Below, piece after piece: positions 27,706-36,535 of a stretch of 64,000 nt of DNA (position 1 is its first letter; each line of letters begins with the position of its first letter). The notes beneath the pieces were generated by a model, which did no database searches, had not been told where the DNA came from, and saw only the letters and a list, made by a program, of their open reading frames with translations. Position numbers and translations under genes: made by a program. Origin of the DNA: Rossellomorea orangium (lineage in GTDB: Bacteria > Bacillota > Bacilli > Bacillales > Bacillaceae_B); the NCBI RefSeq assembly GCF_019334305.1, contig NZ_JAHWGH010000008.1, forward strand, positions 186,001 through 250,000, read 5' to 3'.

Positions 27706-27740
27706 AAAGAGTCTGCAGCATTTGCTGCAGACTCTTTTTT
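27706..27740. terminator. Bidirectional terminator between yufK and pbpD
   Basis: A perfect stem of at least 15 bp (AAAGAGTCTGCAGCA/TGCTGCAGACTCTTT) with A and T tracts on either side. Confidence 0.88.
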
Positions 27741-27755
27741 AAAAGGATCAGGAGG

Positions 27756-29603
27756 TCATTCCATAATACTTTTCCATATTTTGTGACTTGGACGCTGCTG
27801 TTCGATACCACTCATATCACGGGGGATATCGTGGCCGACCCATACGCCTGTCGTAAGGGTGTCGTTTAAGCCCATCACCCAGTAATCATGGTAGTTATTG
27901 GTCGTGCCGGTTTTGATGCCAACATAGGGCCTGGATACGTAAGCGGCTCTTCCGGTGCCTGTTTTGGCTCCTTCATTAAGCATTTTGCGTATTTTAGATG
28001 TGGTGTCTGCGGACCATACTTTCTTCGGTTCATTCTTCCATTGATAAAGAATCTTACCGTTATTGTCTTTTACGTGAAGGATGGCATGGCTCGCCTGGTA
28101 GTTCCCATCAATAAATGAGGTATAGGCATCCGTCAATTCCAGGGGGCTCATCCCATATGTGAATCCACCGATGGAAGCGGCGTAGGTTTTGTCTTCTTTT
28201 ATCACCTTTTCAAAGGAAAAAGGGGCTATGAATTGGAAGGCTTTTTCAACGCCGACTTTTTCCATGAGTCGAACCGCCGACCCGTTATATGACTGCGCCA
28301 TGGATTGTTGTAATGTTACGGTACCCGGCTGGGCTCCACCATAGTTGATCGGACAATATTCGCCTACACAATACTGATTGGCGTTCACCTTATCATTGAT
28401 GCCAGCCTTGAACTTTTCGATATATGGACCGTAAACAAGGAGTGGCTTAATCGCTGAACCGGGTTGCCTGAACGCCTGAAACGCATGATTGAAGTTGTAC
28501 TTCTTGTAGTTCCTGCCTCCGGATAAGGCGACGATGGTCCTTGTCTTGTTGTCGATGGTGACGGTGGCCCCCTGCAGTTCCATATTCAACTGTGCATTCA
28601 GAGCACTGATGCTCTTTTTTTGAATAGCGGGGTTCAACGCTGTTTGAATCCGGACACCGGACGAAATCACTTCTTGATAACGATCATCGAGCTTCTCTCC
28701 GATTTTTTTCTTTTCCTCTGGAGAAGAAGCGTTAGCCATGTCTAGCACATAACCTTCATTCCGAGCGATCAGTTCTTTTAACTCATTCTCAACATAAAAG
28801 GCATAATCAGGATAAAGGTCGGTTTTCTTACGGACATTCAGGGAGATTGGTACCTTCTTTAATTTCTCCGCTTCATCTTTGGATAATTTCTGCGTACTCA
28901 CAAGAATATCAAGCAGTCGTTCCTGACGAACTTTTGTTTGATCGAAATGGTCAACGGGATCATATTTCCCCGGATTATTTGGAATTGAAGCGATAAACGC
29001 CATCTCAGCTTGATTCAGCTCGGCGACACTCTTCTGAAAGTAGTATTGGGAAGCTGTCTCGATCCCATATACTCCATTACTGAAATAAATCACATTCATA
29101 TATAATTCCAAAATTTCATCCTTTGATAAAGTTTGTTCAATTTCATGGGCGTAGAATAACTCTGTCAATTTACGATTGTATGTTTTTTCCTGACCCAGAT
29201 ATAGATTCCGGGCCAGCTGCTGTGTGATGGTGCTTCCTCCCTGCTGGATGTGGGTGAACACCAGATTTTTCACAACGGCCCGGAGGATGGCACCTGCATC
29301 GAAACCTACGTGCTCGTAAAAATGCTGATCCTCTGAAGCGACTAGGATATCCTTTAGAAACGGAGGGATCTTTTCATCCGGTACATAGAGGCGATAAGGA
29401 CGATTCACCTCTGAAAACACTCTGCCATCTTTGTCGAGAAGAAGGCTGGTGCGGTTCAGATCGACCGTATCGGCGCTCACGGCATGCTCCAATTCCTGTT
29501 GAAAGCTTTGTACCTTATTCCATTCGTCGGTCGCAAAAAATAATGTGGTAAAAAAGATGAGCATAAAGCTGATCACCGTAATATAACCTGCAAAAACTCT
29601 CAT
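27756..29603 (-). CDS. pbpD: Class A penicillin-binding protein, PbpD (PBP4)-like
   Basis: Bifunctional peptidoglycan polymerase and cross-linking enzyme anchored by one N-terminal helix (residues 6-24). The GT51 glycosyltransferase domain shows EDQHFYEHVGFD (91-102) with the catalytic Glu and GGSTITQQLARNLYLG (122-137). The transpeptidase domain has SAIK with the active-site Ser383, SYN at 438-440, and KTGTT near 572. The length of 615 is close to B. subtilis PBP4, and the position beside yuxJ and kapD supports PbpD. No PASTA or other C-terminal extension. Confidence 0.92.
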   Translation of the reverse strand: MRVFAGYITVISFMLIFFTTLFFATDEWNKVQSFQQELEHAVSADTVDLNRTSLLLDKDGRVFSEVNRPYRLYVPDEKIPPFLKDILVASEDQHFYEHVGFDAGAILRAVVKNLVFTHIQQGGSTITQQLARNLYLGQEKTYNRKLTELFYAHEIEQTLSKDEILELYMNVIYFSNGVYGIETASQYYFQKSVAELNQAEMAFIASIPNNPGKYDPVDHFDQTKVRQERLLDILVSTQKLSKDEAEKLKKVPISLNVRKKTDLYPDYAFYVENELKELIARNEGYVLDMANASSPEEKKKIGEKLDDRYQEVISSGVRIQTALNPAIQKKSISALNAQLNMELQGATVTIDNKTRTIVALSGGRNYKKYNFNHAFQAFRQPGSAIKPLLVYGPYIEKFKAGINDKVNANQYCVGEYCPINYGGAQPGTVTLQQSMAQSYNGSAVRLMEKVGVEKAFQFIAPFSFEKVIKEDKTYAASIGGFTYGMSPLELTDAYTSFIDGNYQASHAILHVKDNNGKILYQWKNEPKKVWSADTTSKIRKMLNEGAKTGTGRAAYVSRPYVGIKTGTTNNYHDYWVMGLNDTLTTGVWVGHDIPRDMSGIEQQRPSHKIWKSIME

Positions 29604-29619
29604 ATTTCACTCTACTTTT

Positions 29620-30840
29620 CTAGTAATCTTTCACATGGCTGGTTGTTCCAGAATGACGTATACTCCACCATAATAATCCAAATGCCCCCAAGAATAAAGC
29701 ACCTGTTACATAAAATACGGAAGAAATGCCAATATACCCGGAGACGATACCGCCAAATGCAGGCCCGATCACATTCCCAAGAAAACGGAAACTTTGATTA
29801 TATCCAAGGACTTCCCCCTGCATGCTAAGGGGTGCTTCCTGCCGAATATACGCAGTGACGCAAGGAATCATACCGCCGATGGCAATCCCGAACAGGAAGC
29901 GGAACAGGACAAGCTGCCATAGTTCAACTGCCAGGGCCTGTGGAACGATGAAAATAGAGGCAAGAACGAGAAGGATTGATAATACCTTTTCATAGCCGAT
30001 GTCATCACCGAGCTGTCCCCATCTTCTCGTTGCAATCAAATTCCCGAAACCTGTAGCCGAAAAGGCAATCCCCGCCAAGAATGCCAGATTACTAGAAGAG
30101 GTGAGTTCATCTACATACAGGGCAAGGAGCGGCTGTATGCTGAAGTTCGCCACTTGGATAATAAGTGACAGCAATAGCACCGTAACGAGCAATTTATGGC
30201 TGAAGATATGCTGAAGGACTTGTTTACTGGAATATTTGTTCCGTTGATCCCGTTGTTCCTTGCTTCGCTCCTCATTTATTCCTACCAATACGACCGTTGC
30301 AGCAACAGCAATAGCGATGGAGGTAAAGATGAATGTGTAGGAAAACCCTACATTATCAGCTAAAAGCCCACCAATGACTGGACCGAATAGTCCTCCTGAG
30401 ACTGTCCCCATCTGGAGAGTACCGAGTGTCCGTCCTGCTTCTTCCTTCGGGGTCTGGGATGAGATCAGAGCCATGGATGTAGGAATGAAGCCTGTCACCG
30501 CACCCATCATCATCCGCAGAATGAACAGTCCCCATACGGAATCCATAAACCCCATGAGAAAAATGGAGGTGGCAATCCCGTATCCTGTGATGAGCAGGAT
30601 GGGCTTATATCCAAAACGATCCCCGATCCGGCCCCATAAAGGGGAAATGAAGAAGGCGGTCAAGAACGTTACCCCGAAGACAAACCCTGACCAGCGCTGC
30701 ACATATTCGTGACTATAAGTGCCAAAGGTTTCAATATAGAGAGATAAAAAGGGAAGCACCATCGTCGCACTTGCCGCTACTAAGAAATTGGCCATAAGCA
30801 TGATTGTCAGATTCTTCTTCTTGTTTGAAATGGTTAACAC
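29620..30840 (-). CDS. yuxJ: MFS multidrug-type transporter, YuxJ-like
   Basis: A 12-helix major facilitator protein of about 400 residues, of the drug:H+ antiporter type. Motif A is GRIGDRFGYKP after helix 2, and motif C-like GGLFGPVIGG lies in helix 5. It would export an unknown compound. The start is uncertain: GTG at 30840 overlaps AGAAGGTG, which would serve better for the rare ATT at 30831, and the first ATG is 12 codons further in. It lies 16 bp upstream of pbpD on the same strand, so the two may be co-transcribed, and is divergent from kapD. Confidence 0.85.
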   Translation of the reverse strand: MLTISNKKKNLTIMLMANFLVAASATMVLPFLSLYIETFGTYSHEYVQRWSGFVFGVTFLTAFFISPLWGRIGDRFGYKPILLITGYGIATSIFLMGFMDSVWGLFILRMMMGAVTGFIPTSMALISSQTPKEEAGRTLGTLQMGTVSGGLFGPVIGGLLADNVGFSYTFIFTSIAIAVAATVVLVGINEERSKEQRDQRNKYSSKQVLQHIFSHKLLVTVLLLSLIIQVANFSIQPLLALYVDELTSSSNLAFLAGIAFSATGFGNLIATRRWGQLGDDIGYEKVLSILLVLASIFIVPQALAVELWQLVLFRFLFGIAIGGMIPCVTAYIRQEAPLSMQGEVLGYNQSFRFLGNVIGPAFGGIVSGYIGISSVFYVTGALFLGAFGLLWWSIRHSGTTSHVKDY

Positions 30841-30966
30841 CTTCTGTATGTTTTTTTATTTCGTATACCTAAATATTCATTTTATTAAAGATTTGCTCCA
30901 TAGTCCACCGAATCACATTTATTCATCGTGAAAACAGGGAATCAGTCATAATTTCCAGATGTAACA

Positions 30967-30975
30967 TGATATAAT
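30967..30975 (+). promoter_or_regulatory. Extended -10 promoter for kapD
   Basis: TGATATAAT is a full extended -10 element; the -35 is weak. It implies a leader of about 160 nt with a short hairpin (AAACGG/CCGTTT near 31020) before kapD. Confidence 0.5.
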
Positions 30976-31142
30976 GTAAGAATAAGAAGTATGGAGTAAA
31001 TGTGCGTCAATCCATTAAACGGGCGGTTCTCCGTTTGGAGAAAGCAAGCAAAATATGAAATACAGCCATCATCGTGAAAAAATTCTTTTATTATAGATGA
31101 ATTGGGGTCTTGTCTTATCTACATTTTGAGGAGGGAGTTTAA

Positions 31143-31763
31143 GTGGCGAAAGCGGAACAGCTGGTGTTTATAGATTTTGAGTTTTCTATGCCTGAACGAA
31201 ATAGAGTCCCCAAAGGTTTCTTCCCTGAAATCATCGAAGCTGGGGTAGTGGTGGTAGAGAGTGGGAAAGTATCAGATACGTTTTCCTCTTATGTGAGGCC
31301 GACTGCGTTTCCGAAATTAACGAACCGGTGTAAACGATTTTTATCCATCAGCCAGAATGAAGTGGACTCAGGAATATCGTTTCAATGTCTGATTGATTAT
31401 TTTAACGGATTAAATGCCGCGGGAGTCGCGAAGGTAGTGACGTGGGGAAATATGGATATGAAGGTACTGCGTGATAACTGTGTACAGTCAGGACTTCCAT
31501 TTCCTTTCCAAGCTCAATTCGTGGATCTGTCCATGGAATACAAACGCTTCTTTGGTGATCAAAATCAAACGGGCCTGTGGAAAGCGGTACAGGAATACGG
31601 GAGGGAGGGAGTTGGAAAGCATCATAAAGCATTAGATGACGCCCTCACCACCCAACATATCTACAACCTCGTAGAAAAGGACAAAAAATACCTCGATAAA
31701 GCCGAACCCACCACCATCGGTGATCGAATCGACCTCTCCAAATTCTATAACCAGCTCGCATGA
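31143..31763 (+). CDS. kapD: DEDD-family 3'-5' exonuclease, KapD
   Basis: A 206-residue exonuclease of the RNase T/DnaQ superfamily. The DEDDh acidic residues appear as IDFEFS (ExoI), WGNMDMKVL (ExoII) and HHKALDDALTT (ExoIII, with catalytic His). In B. subtilis KapD overexpression blocks sporulation through the KinA/KinB route. The N-terminal PKGFFPEIIEAG and the adjoining kapB gene identify it. The GTG at 31143 follows GAGGAGGGAG. It is convergent with kapB across a 21-bp hairpin. Confidence 0.9.
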   Translation: MAKAEQLVFIDFEFSMPERNRVPKGFFPEIIEAGVVVVESGKVSDTFSSYVRPTAFPKLTNRCKRFLSISQNEVDSGISFQCLIDYFNGLNAAGVAKVVTWGNMDMKVLRDNCVQSGLPFPFQAQFVDLSMEYKRFFGDQNQTGLWKAVQEYGREGVGKHHKALDDALTTQHIYNLVEKDKKYLDKAEPTTIGDRIDLSKFYNQLA

Positions 31764-31810
31764 CAAGACGAGGGACGGACCTTCAACATGAAGGTCCGTC
31801 CCTCGTCTTG
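31764..31810. terminator. Bidirectional terminator, GGGACGGACC family copy 2
   Basis: A perfect 21-bp stem with a 5-nt loop; arms contain CAAGACGAGGGACGGACCTT. It starts right after the kapD stop and ends 2 bp before the kapB stop. Confidence 0.9.
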
Positions 31811-31812
31811 AT

Positions 31813-32211
31813 TTAAAATGTCAGGTTATACATCAGTTCGTATTCCCTTTGGATGGATTGAAGTGTTTCAAGGCTTTTTCTTGCATGGAGAGAAGCGGCC
31901 TGTTCCAGTTCGTCCTTTAATGCCGTGTAGGAATCGATCAATGATGCATTGTAATCAGGGATCTCCCCTTCATATGGTTTGACCGTTTTCTCTGGGATGT
32001 TGGCACGCTCACCGTGGGCGAGGGCCTTTCGTTCATGAAATAAAGGTACGTCCACTTCCTTTGGGTTGTGCAAGTCTCCTTGTCTCGGATGCTTTAAGAC
32101 AGCGAGGATCCGTACTACATAGACACCAGGACGCTCTCCTGTGACTTCTCCTACATACTTCCCGGTTTTATAAAAAGCTGTGACATAATCACCAATTTCA
32201 ATGTTTTTCAT
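31813..32211 (-). CDS. kapB: Kinase-associated protein B, KapB
   Basis: A 132-residue protein with an SH3-like N-terminal barrel (GDYVTAFYKTGKYVGEVTGERPGVYVVRILAVLKHPRQGDLHNP) and a helical C-terminal half. In B. subtilis KapB is encoded after the sporulation sensor kinase KinB and is needed for its action. Here it stands alone, with a cyclophilin gene divergent from it and no kinase gene nearby. AGGAGG precedes the ATG. Confidence 0.88.
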   Translation of the reverse strand: MKNIEIGDYVTAFYKTGKYVGEVTGERPGVYVVRILAVLKHPRQGDLHNPKEVDVPLFHERKALAHGERANIPEKTVKPYEGEIPDYNASLIDSYTALKDELEQAASLHARKSLETLQSIQREYELMYNLTF

Positions 32212-32307
32212 AAAAAGCCTCCTCTATTGCATCAAACTCTATTATAATGAGTACAGATTGGCACTTTGTAATTTACTACTATAAAGGTAACATGTGGAGG
32301 TACATAT

Positions 32308-33045
32308 ATGAAGCGTTTAATGATCGTCACCCTATGTCTCCTGGGTTTAGTTCTTGCCTCTTGTGGACAAACAGAAAAGGGAGATACCACAAAAGAACAG
32401 CCAAAAGAAGACAAGAGTCAGAAGACTGCAGAAGAAACCAAAGGAGATGAAAACATGACATATCCTCAGCTTACAACAGAAGTTGCTGAAAACGAAAAAT
32501 TAGTGGAAATGAAAACATCTATGGGAACGATCAAAATCAAGCTTTTCCCGGAACAGGCCCCTAAAACCGTGGAAAACTTCATCACTCATAGTAAAGATGG
32601 TTATTATGACGGATTGAAATTCCACCGTGTCATCAAAGACTTTATGATCCAGGGCGGAGACCCTAATGGGAACGGTACGGGTGGAGAGAGTATCTATGGT
32701 GAGTCATTCGAAGATGAATTTTCACCGGAATTATTCAATCTTCGCGGTGCCCTTTCTATGGCGAATGCCGGCCCTGATACGAATGGAAGTCAATTCTTCA
32801 TCGTGCAGAAAAGTGACATCGATCCTCAATTGGAAGATCAAATGAAATCTGCAGGATTTCCGGCAGAAATCATCGACGCCTATATGGAAAACGGCGGGAC
32901 ACCTTGGCTTGACCAGAAGCACACTGTGTTCGGGCAAGTGGTGGAAGGTATGGACATTGTAGATAAAATCGCAAACGTTGAAGTTGGTGCAAACGACCTT
33001 CCGAAAGAAGATGTTGTGATTGAAAGCATCAAAGTTGTAAAATAA
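32308..33045 (+). CDS. Peptidyl-prolyl cis-trans isomerase (cyclophilin) lipoprotein
   Basis: An exported cyclophilin of 245 residues. The signal peptide ends in a lipobox LASC (Cys19), so the mature protein is anchored on the outer face of the membrane; a Lys/Glu/Thr-rich linker of about 40 residues follows. The cyclophilin domain covers about residues 60-243 with [39 protein letters not shown] and the loop [15 protein letters not shown]. It would assist folding of secreted proteins. It occupies the place where B. subtilis has kinB. Confidence 0.92.
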   Translation: MKRLMIVTLCLLGLVLASCGQTEKGDTTKEQPKEDKSQKTAEETKGDENMTYPQLTTEVAENEKLVEMKTSMGTIKIKLFPEQAPKTVENFITHSKDGYYDGLKFHRVIKDFMIQGGDPNGNGTGGESIYGESFEDEFSPELFNLRGALSMANAGPDTNGSQFFIVQKSDIDPQLEDQMKSAGFPAEIIDAYMENGGTPWLDQKHTVFGQVVEGMDIVDKIANVEVGANDLPKEDVVIESIKVVK

Positions 33046-33051
33046 TCGTCG

Positions 33052-33084
33052 AAGAGCTGTGGAACCTGTTCCACAGCTCTTTTT
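33052..33084 (+). terminator. Intrinsic terminator
   Basis: Perfect 13-bp stem AAGAGCTGTGGAA/TTCCACAGCTCTT with a CCTG loop and T run. Confidence 0.9.
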
Positions 33085-33228
33085 ATTGTAGAAAATAAAA
33101 GAGTATTTCCTCGGAAATTGTCGGATAACCGTTCATTAAATCGTTAAAAAAGGGGCAAATGAGAGTTGGTTTGTTCGTTGCAGTGTTGTTATAATGGACA
33201 AAGAGTTGTTTTTTGAAAGGAGCTTACT

Positions 33229-33429
33229 ATGCTTACTTCATTTGTATTAAACTTATTTCTCTACTTTCCTGAAGATAAGTCCGAATATATCCCCGCCGGC
33301 ATCACGATGGCCATCTTCATGGTCGCTGCCCTTGTAACCTTCCGGATCATCCAGAAAATTTCAAAGCGCGAAGAATTGAAGACCAAAAGATTGGAAGAGG
33401 AAGCCCGGGTCCAGAAAAGAACAGAATAA
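33229..33429 (+). CDS. Small single-pass membrane protein, unknown
   Basis: A 66-residue protein with a hydrophobic helix (about residues 22-41, AGITMAIFMVAALVTFRIIQ) and a highly charged basic/acidic tail likely to form a helix in the cytosol. AAAGGAG lies upstream of the ATG and a terminator follows. No family recognised. Confidence 0.65.
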   Translation: MLTSFVLNLFLYFPEDKSEYIPAGITMAIFMVAALVTFRIIQKISKREELKTKRLEEEARVQKRTE

Positions 33430-33438
33430 CGAATTCAG

Positions 33439-33461
33439 AACACGCCTTGGAGCGTGTTTTT
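33439..33461 (+). terminator. Small intrinsic terminator
   Basis: Stem ACACGC/GCGTGT with a 6-nt loop and a T run. Confidence 0.75.
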
Positions 33462-33569
33462 GTTTGCTCGACTTTCTTCATACAACGGCTCTTCACTAAA
33501 ATAGGAATATTTTTTACCCTGGGAGTCAACAATGGTGAAAGAGCATTCAGATATGGAGGAAAAGGCGAT

Positions 33570-34097
33570 ATGAAAAGAGTATCACTATTATATATGATCA
33601 TGATCATGGTCCTTGCGAGTGGGTGTGCCATTGAGAATCCTAAAAAGGTCGAAGTTGAAATGAAAAATGAAAACGGTGATTCTTTAGGGAAAGCTACCCT
33701 GCAGGAGCAATCCGACGGGGTGGAAATAGGATTGGATCTTGAGGGGCTGCCTCAGGGTGAACATGGTATCCATATACATGAAAAAGGGGTTTGCAAGCGG
33801 CCTGATTTCGCATCGGCGGGGAATCATTTTAATCCGGATGATAAAAAGCATGGACTTCTTCACCCTGAAGGGGCTCATGGTGGGGATTTGCCCAATCTTA
33901 TAGTAGGGGAAGATGGGACCGTGAAGGTGACACTTATGGCTTCAACGGTGACACTATCCAAAGGGAAAACATCCCTGTTCACAAAAGAGGGTACTTCGCT
34001 GGTAATTGACGAAAACAAGGACGATGGAATGACGCAGCCTTCAGGGGATTCTGGGAAGCGCATTGCATGCGGCGTGATAAAGAGTGATAAGAAATAA
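33570..34097 (+). CDS. sodC: Cu,Zn superoxide dismutase-like lipoprotein lacking one Cu ligand
   Basis: A 175-residue lipoprotein (lipobox ASGC, Cys19) with a SodC domain. By alignment to the family from memory: Cu ligands H68 and H70 (HGIHIHEKG), bridging H86 (GNHFNP), Zn ligands H94 and H103 and D106 (AHGGDLPN), the disulfide Cys pair C75/C167 and Arg164 are present. The fourth Cu-ligand His, expected in the G-x-S-x-V-I-H segment, is Asp147 (TSLVIDENKDD). Enzymatic activity is therefore doubtful. The upstream 41-codon extension has no ribosome site; ATG 33570 follows AGGAAAAGG. B. subtilis YojM is a known relative lacking Cu ligands. Confidence 0.88.
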   Translation: MKRVSLLYMIMIMVLASGCAIENPKKVEVEMKNENGDSLGKATLQEQSDGVEIGLDLEGLPQGEHGIHIHEKGVCKRPDFASAGNHFNPDDKKHGLLHPEGAHGGDLPNLIVGEDGTVKVTLMASTVTLSKGKTSLFTKEGTSLVIDENKDDGMTQPSGDSGKRIACGVIKSDKK

Positions 34098-34145
34098 AAA
34101 ATGTACCAGGTACACAAGCGTTGAAGTGTACCTGGTACATTTTTT
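34096..34145. terminator. Bidirectional terminator between sodC and patB
   Basis: A 20-bp stem built from AAAAAATGTACCAGGTACAC and its complement with a 10-nt loop; A/T tracts form the base of the stem. Confidence 0.88.
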
Positions 34146-34147
34146 GG

Positions 34148-35314
34148 TTATGAACCGAGAGCGACCTTTAATCTTTCAAGCCCATCCATAAGGGTCTCCC
34201 GTGGACAAGCGATATTCATACGAACAAATCCTTCTCCTCCAGGACCGTACTTCGTGCCTGGTTCTAAGGCGAGTTTCCCTTGATCCAGCAGGCGACTCTT
34301 TAGCTCTTCATCGGATAGGTTCAATTTTGTGCAATCAATCCATAGTAAATAGGTGCCTTCCGGATTTACAAGCTTCAACCCGGGAAGGTGTTCTTCTATG
34401 AATGCAGCTGTCACTTTTACATTTTCCTGCAAATACTCGAGGATTTCCTCCAGCCATTGCTCTCCATGGCGATAAGCGGCTTCCATACCGATAATTCCAA
34501 ATGTGTTGAGGGTAAAGAACCCCTGTTTCTTATGAACGGAAGCAATTTCCTCACGAATATCTGGGTTGGAGGTAATCATCGCAGAAGCCTGTAGTCCGGC
34601 AAGGTTGAAGGTCTTGCTTGGTGCAATACAGGTAATCGTCCTATCTCTGTATGTTTCATGTAGAGATGCCAGTGGAATATGGGAATGACTTTTATAAACC
34701 AAATCGGAATGAATTTCATCGGACACAATCACCACATCGTGCTTGTGACATAGTTCAGCCATCTTCGTCAGTTCTTCCTTCTTCCACACCCGTCCGCTTG
34801 GATTGTGGGGGTTGCAGAGGAGAAAGAGTTTCACGCCGGTTTGAAGGGATTCTTCGAATGCTTGATAGTCGATGGAATAGCTTCCATCATGATAATCCAA
34901 TTGAGCATTTACAATTTCCCGTCCGTTATCTTCCACCAAATTGAAAAATGGGGTATACACTGGTGATTGAACGAGCACTTTGTCCCCTGGGATGGTAAGA
35001 GCCTGGATGATGGTTGAAATGGCAGGAACGACCCCTGGGCTGTATTGTAGCCAGGACGTTTCAATTTGCCAGCCGTGGCGCTTTTGTAACCAATCTTTGA
35101 TGCTCGTTGCTGTCTTATCTCCAACAAAGGTGTAACCAAAAATTCCATGCTTCAGTCTGGTTTCAAGGGCTTCCAATACGTTTTGTGGCGGAAGGAAATC
35201 CATATCTGCCACCCACATGGGAAGGACATCTTCTTTACCAAACACTGTCTTCGTAAGGTCCCACTTAACCGAGGAGGACCCTTTCCGGTCAATGATTTCT
35301 TCGAATTTACTCAC
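34148..35314 (-). CDS. patB: PLP-dependent C-S lyase, PatB/MalY-like
   Basis: Cleaves cystathionine or cysteine in a beta-elimination, releasing pyruvate and ammonia. The 388-residue class I aminotransferase-fold protein has the PLP Lys in APSKTFNLAGLQ, the Asp and His of VSDEIHSDL, and the N-terminal SSVKWD...LPMWVADMDF signature of the PatB/MalY group. I chose GTG 35314: AAAGGGG lies eight bases before it and the product starts SKFEEIIDRKG, whereas the ATG at 35332 lies before that site. It keeps its B. subtilis place near yugF. Confidence 0.92.
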   Translation of the reverse strand: MSKFEEIIDRKGSSSVKWDLTKTVFGKEDVLPMWVADMDFLPPQNVLEALETRLKHGIFGYTFVGDKTATSIKDWLQKRHGWQIETSWLQYSPGVVPAISTIIQALTIPGDKVLVQSPVYTPFFNLVEDNGREIVNAQLDYHDGSYSIDYQAFEESLQTGVKLFLLCNPHNPSGRVWKKEELTKMAELCHKHDVVIVSDEIHSDLVYKSHSHIPLASLHETYRDRTITCIAPSKTFNLAGLQASAMITSNPDIREEIASVHKKQGFFTLNTFGIIGMEAAYRHGEQWLEEILEYLQENVKVTAAFIEEHLPGLKLVNPEGTYLLWIDCTKLNLSDEELKSRLLDQGKLALEPGTKYGPGGEGFVRMNIACPRETLMDGLERLKVALGS

Positions 35315-35441
35315 CGTATGTTCCCCTTTCATTTATGTAGTTGCTCCTATTATCATATGATGTAAATAAAAAAGATGAAAATGATATGTTTATCGATTAT
35401 CCTTCTAGGATTGGACGAATGAACAGAAAAGGGACTTCCCC

Positions 35442-36350
35442 CTACGTTTCGGAAATGAGCGTTTGGGAAAGTCCTTTTTGAAAGATAGGCTCTGTATGAG
35501 TATCATTTGAAAGGTCGTTTACTGTCGAAGAGACAAATTCATGTATATGTCCCAATACTTCCATTGGCTTTTCTTCAGGGACAAGATGTCCCGTCTCTTT
35601 TAACACAACGAGTTTTGAGTCCGGGATATCTTGCTTCAGTCTGTGTCCCGTCGATAGAGGCACCACCCTGTCATGCTCTCCCCAAATGAGAAGGCAGGGA
35701 GTTTGGATGTTCCTCAGCTCATTGACTGACAAATCTCCTTCACGATCTCGAATCATCCTCGTTAAGGCCTTGAAAATATCATCCTCAAGAAAGGGTTTCA
35801 AATACCCAAACATCATTTCATCGTCAATCATTGTAGAATCATGTACCACATTTTCAAGATTATTTCGAACGCCTGACCGTGTTAGCCACAGTTTTACATA
35901 AAGGTGGAAAAAGGGGATGTGACTCAACATTGTTACCGGCCAATTCATTTTTTTGAGATAGCCCGAACTGCAAAGAAGGACACCTTTTTCGACAAGTGTT
36001 GGTGCTTTTTTCATTACGTTCAAAGCAATCTGACCACCCATGGAGTGACCTGTTAAATGAATGTTACTTACATTGAGGTGGTCCAATAAGGCGATGACTG
36101 TATTCGCCAGGTTGTCATAGGAGTAGATAAAACGATTGTTCTTCTCGCTGTTCCCAAAGGGAGGGAGATCGATGGAAATGACATTATAATTCTCTTTCAA
36201 TAGAGGGGTAAGCCGTCTAAAGCTGAAGGTTGATGAAAGAAATCCATGAAGAAGGACGAAGGTTTCTGAGGCAGTGGGATGCTGGTGATGTTCAAAATAA
36301 ACATTGGCACCATTCACCTGTACCACTTTTGCGAAATCGGATGCTTGCAT
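35442..36350 (-). CDS. yugF: Alpha/beta hydrolase, YugF-like
   Basis: A 302-residue serine hydrolase. Nucleophile elbow GHSMGG, acid residue in IWGEHDRV and catalytic His in ETGHLVPEE give a complete triad; the oxyanion motif is LLHGFLSS. No signal peptide, so cytosolic. The substrate is unknown. GAGGAGTG precedes the ATG. An imperfect hairpin (35428-35480) overlaps its last codons and could terminate it. Confidence 0.9.
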   Translation of the reverse strand: MQASDFAKVVQVNGANVYFEHHQHPTASETFVLLHGFLSSTFSFRRLTPLLKENYNVISIDLPPFGNSEKNNRFIYSYDNLANTVIALLDHLNVSNIHLTGHSMGGQIALNVMKKAPTLVEKGVLLCSSGYLKKMNWPVTMLSHIPFFHLYVKLWLTRSGVRNNLENVVHDSTMIDDEMMFGYLKPFLEDDIFKALTRMIRDREGDLSVNELRNIQTPCLLIWGEHDRVVPLSTGHRLKQDIPDSKLVVLKETGHLVPEEKPMEVLGHIHEFVSSTVNDLSNDTHTEPIFQKGLSQTLISET

Positions 36351-36535
36351 ACTTCGTCACTCCTCTCTGTTAGTTTACATGTATTTTACCCGTATTTTTG
36401 CATTTAACACCCTGAATTGAAAGTTGTAACATATCCTGTGTAAGGAAAGGGGAAAATAACCTTCATGATGGCTCTTTTCATATACGTGACTTCTGATATA
36501 ATGAAACCATTTAGTGGCGATGAGGAGGAAGAAGA

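Noticed and set aside
30976-31142. 160-nt leader of kapD considered as a riboswitch
   Set aside because: Only one short stem is visible and no conserved aptamer or terminator/anti-terminator pair could be drawn.
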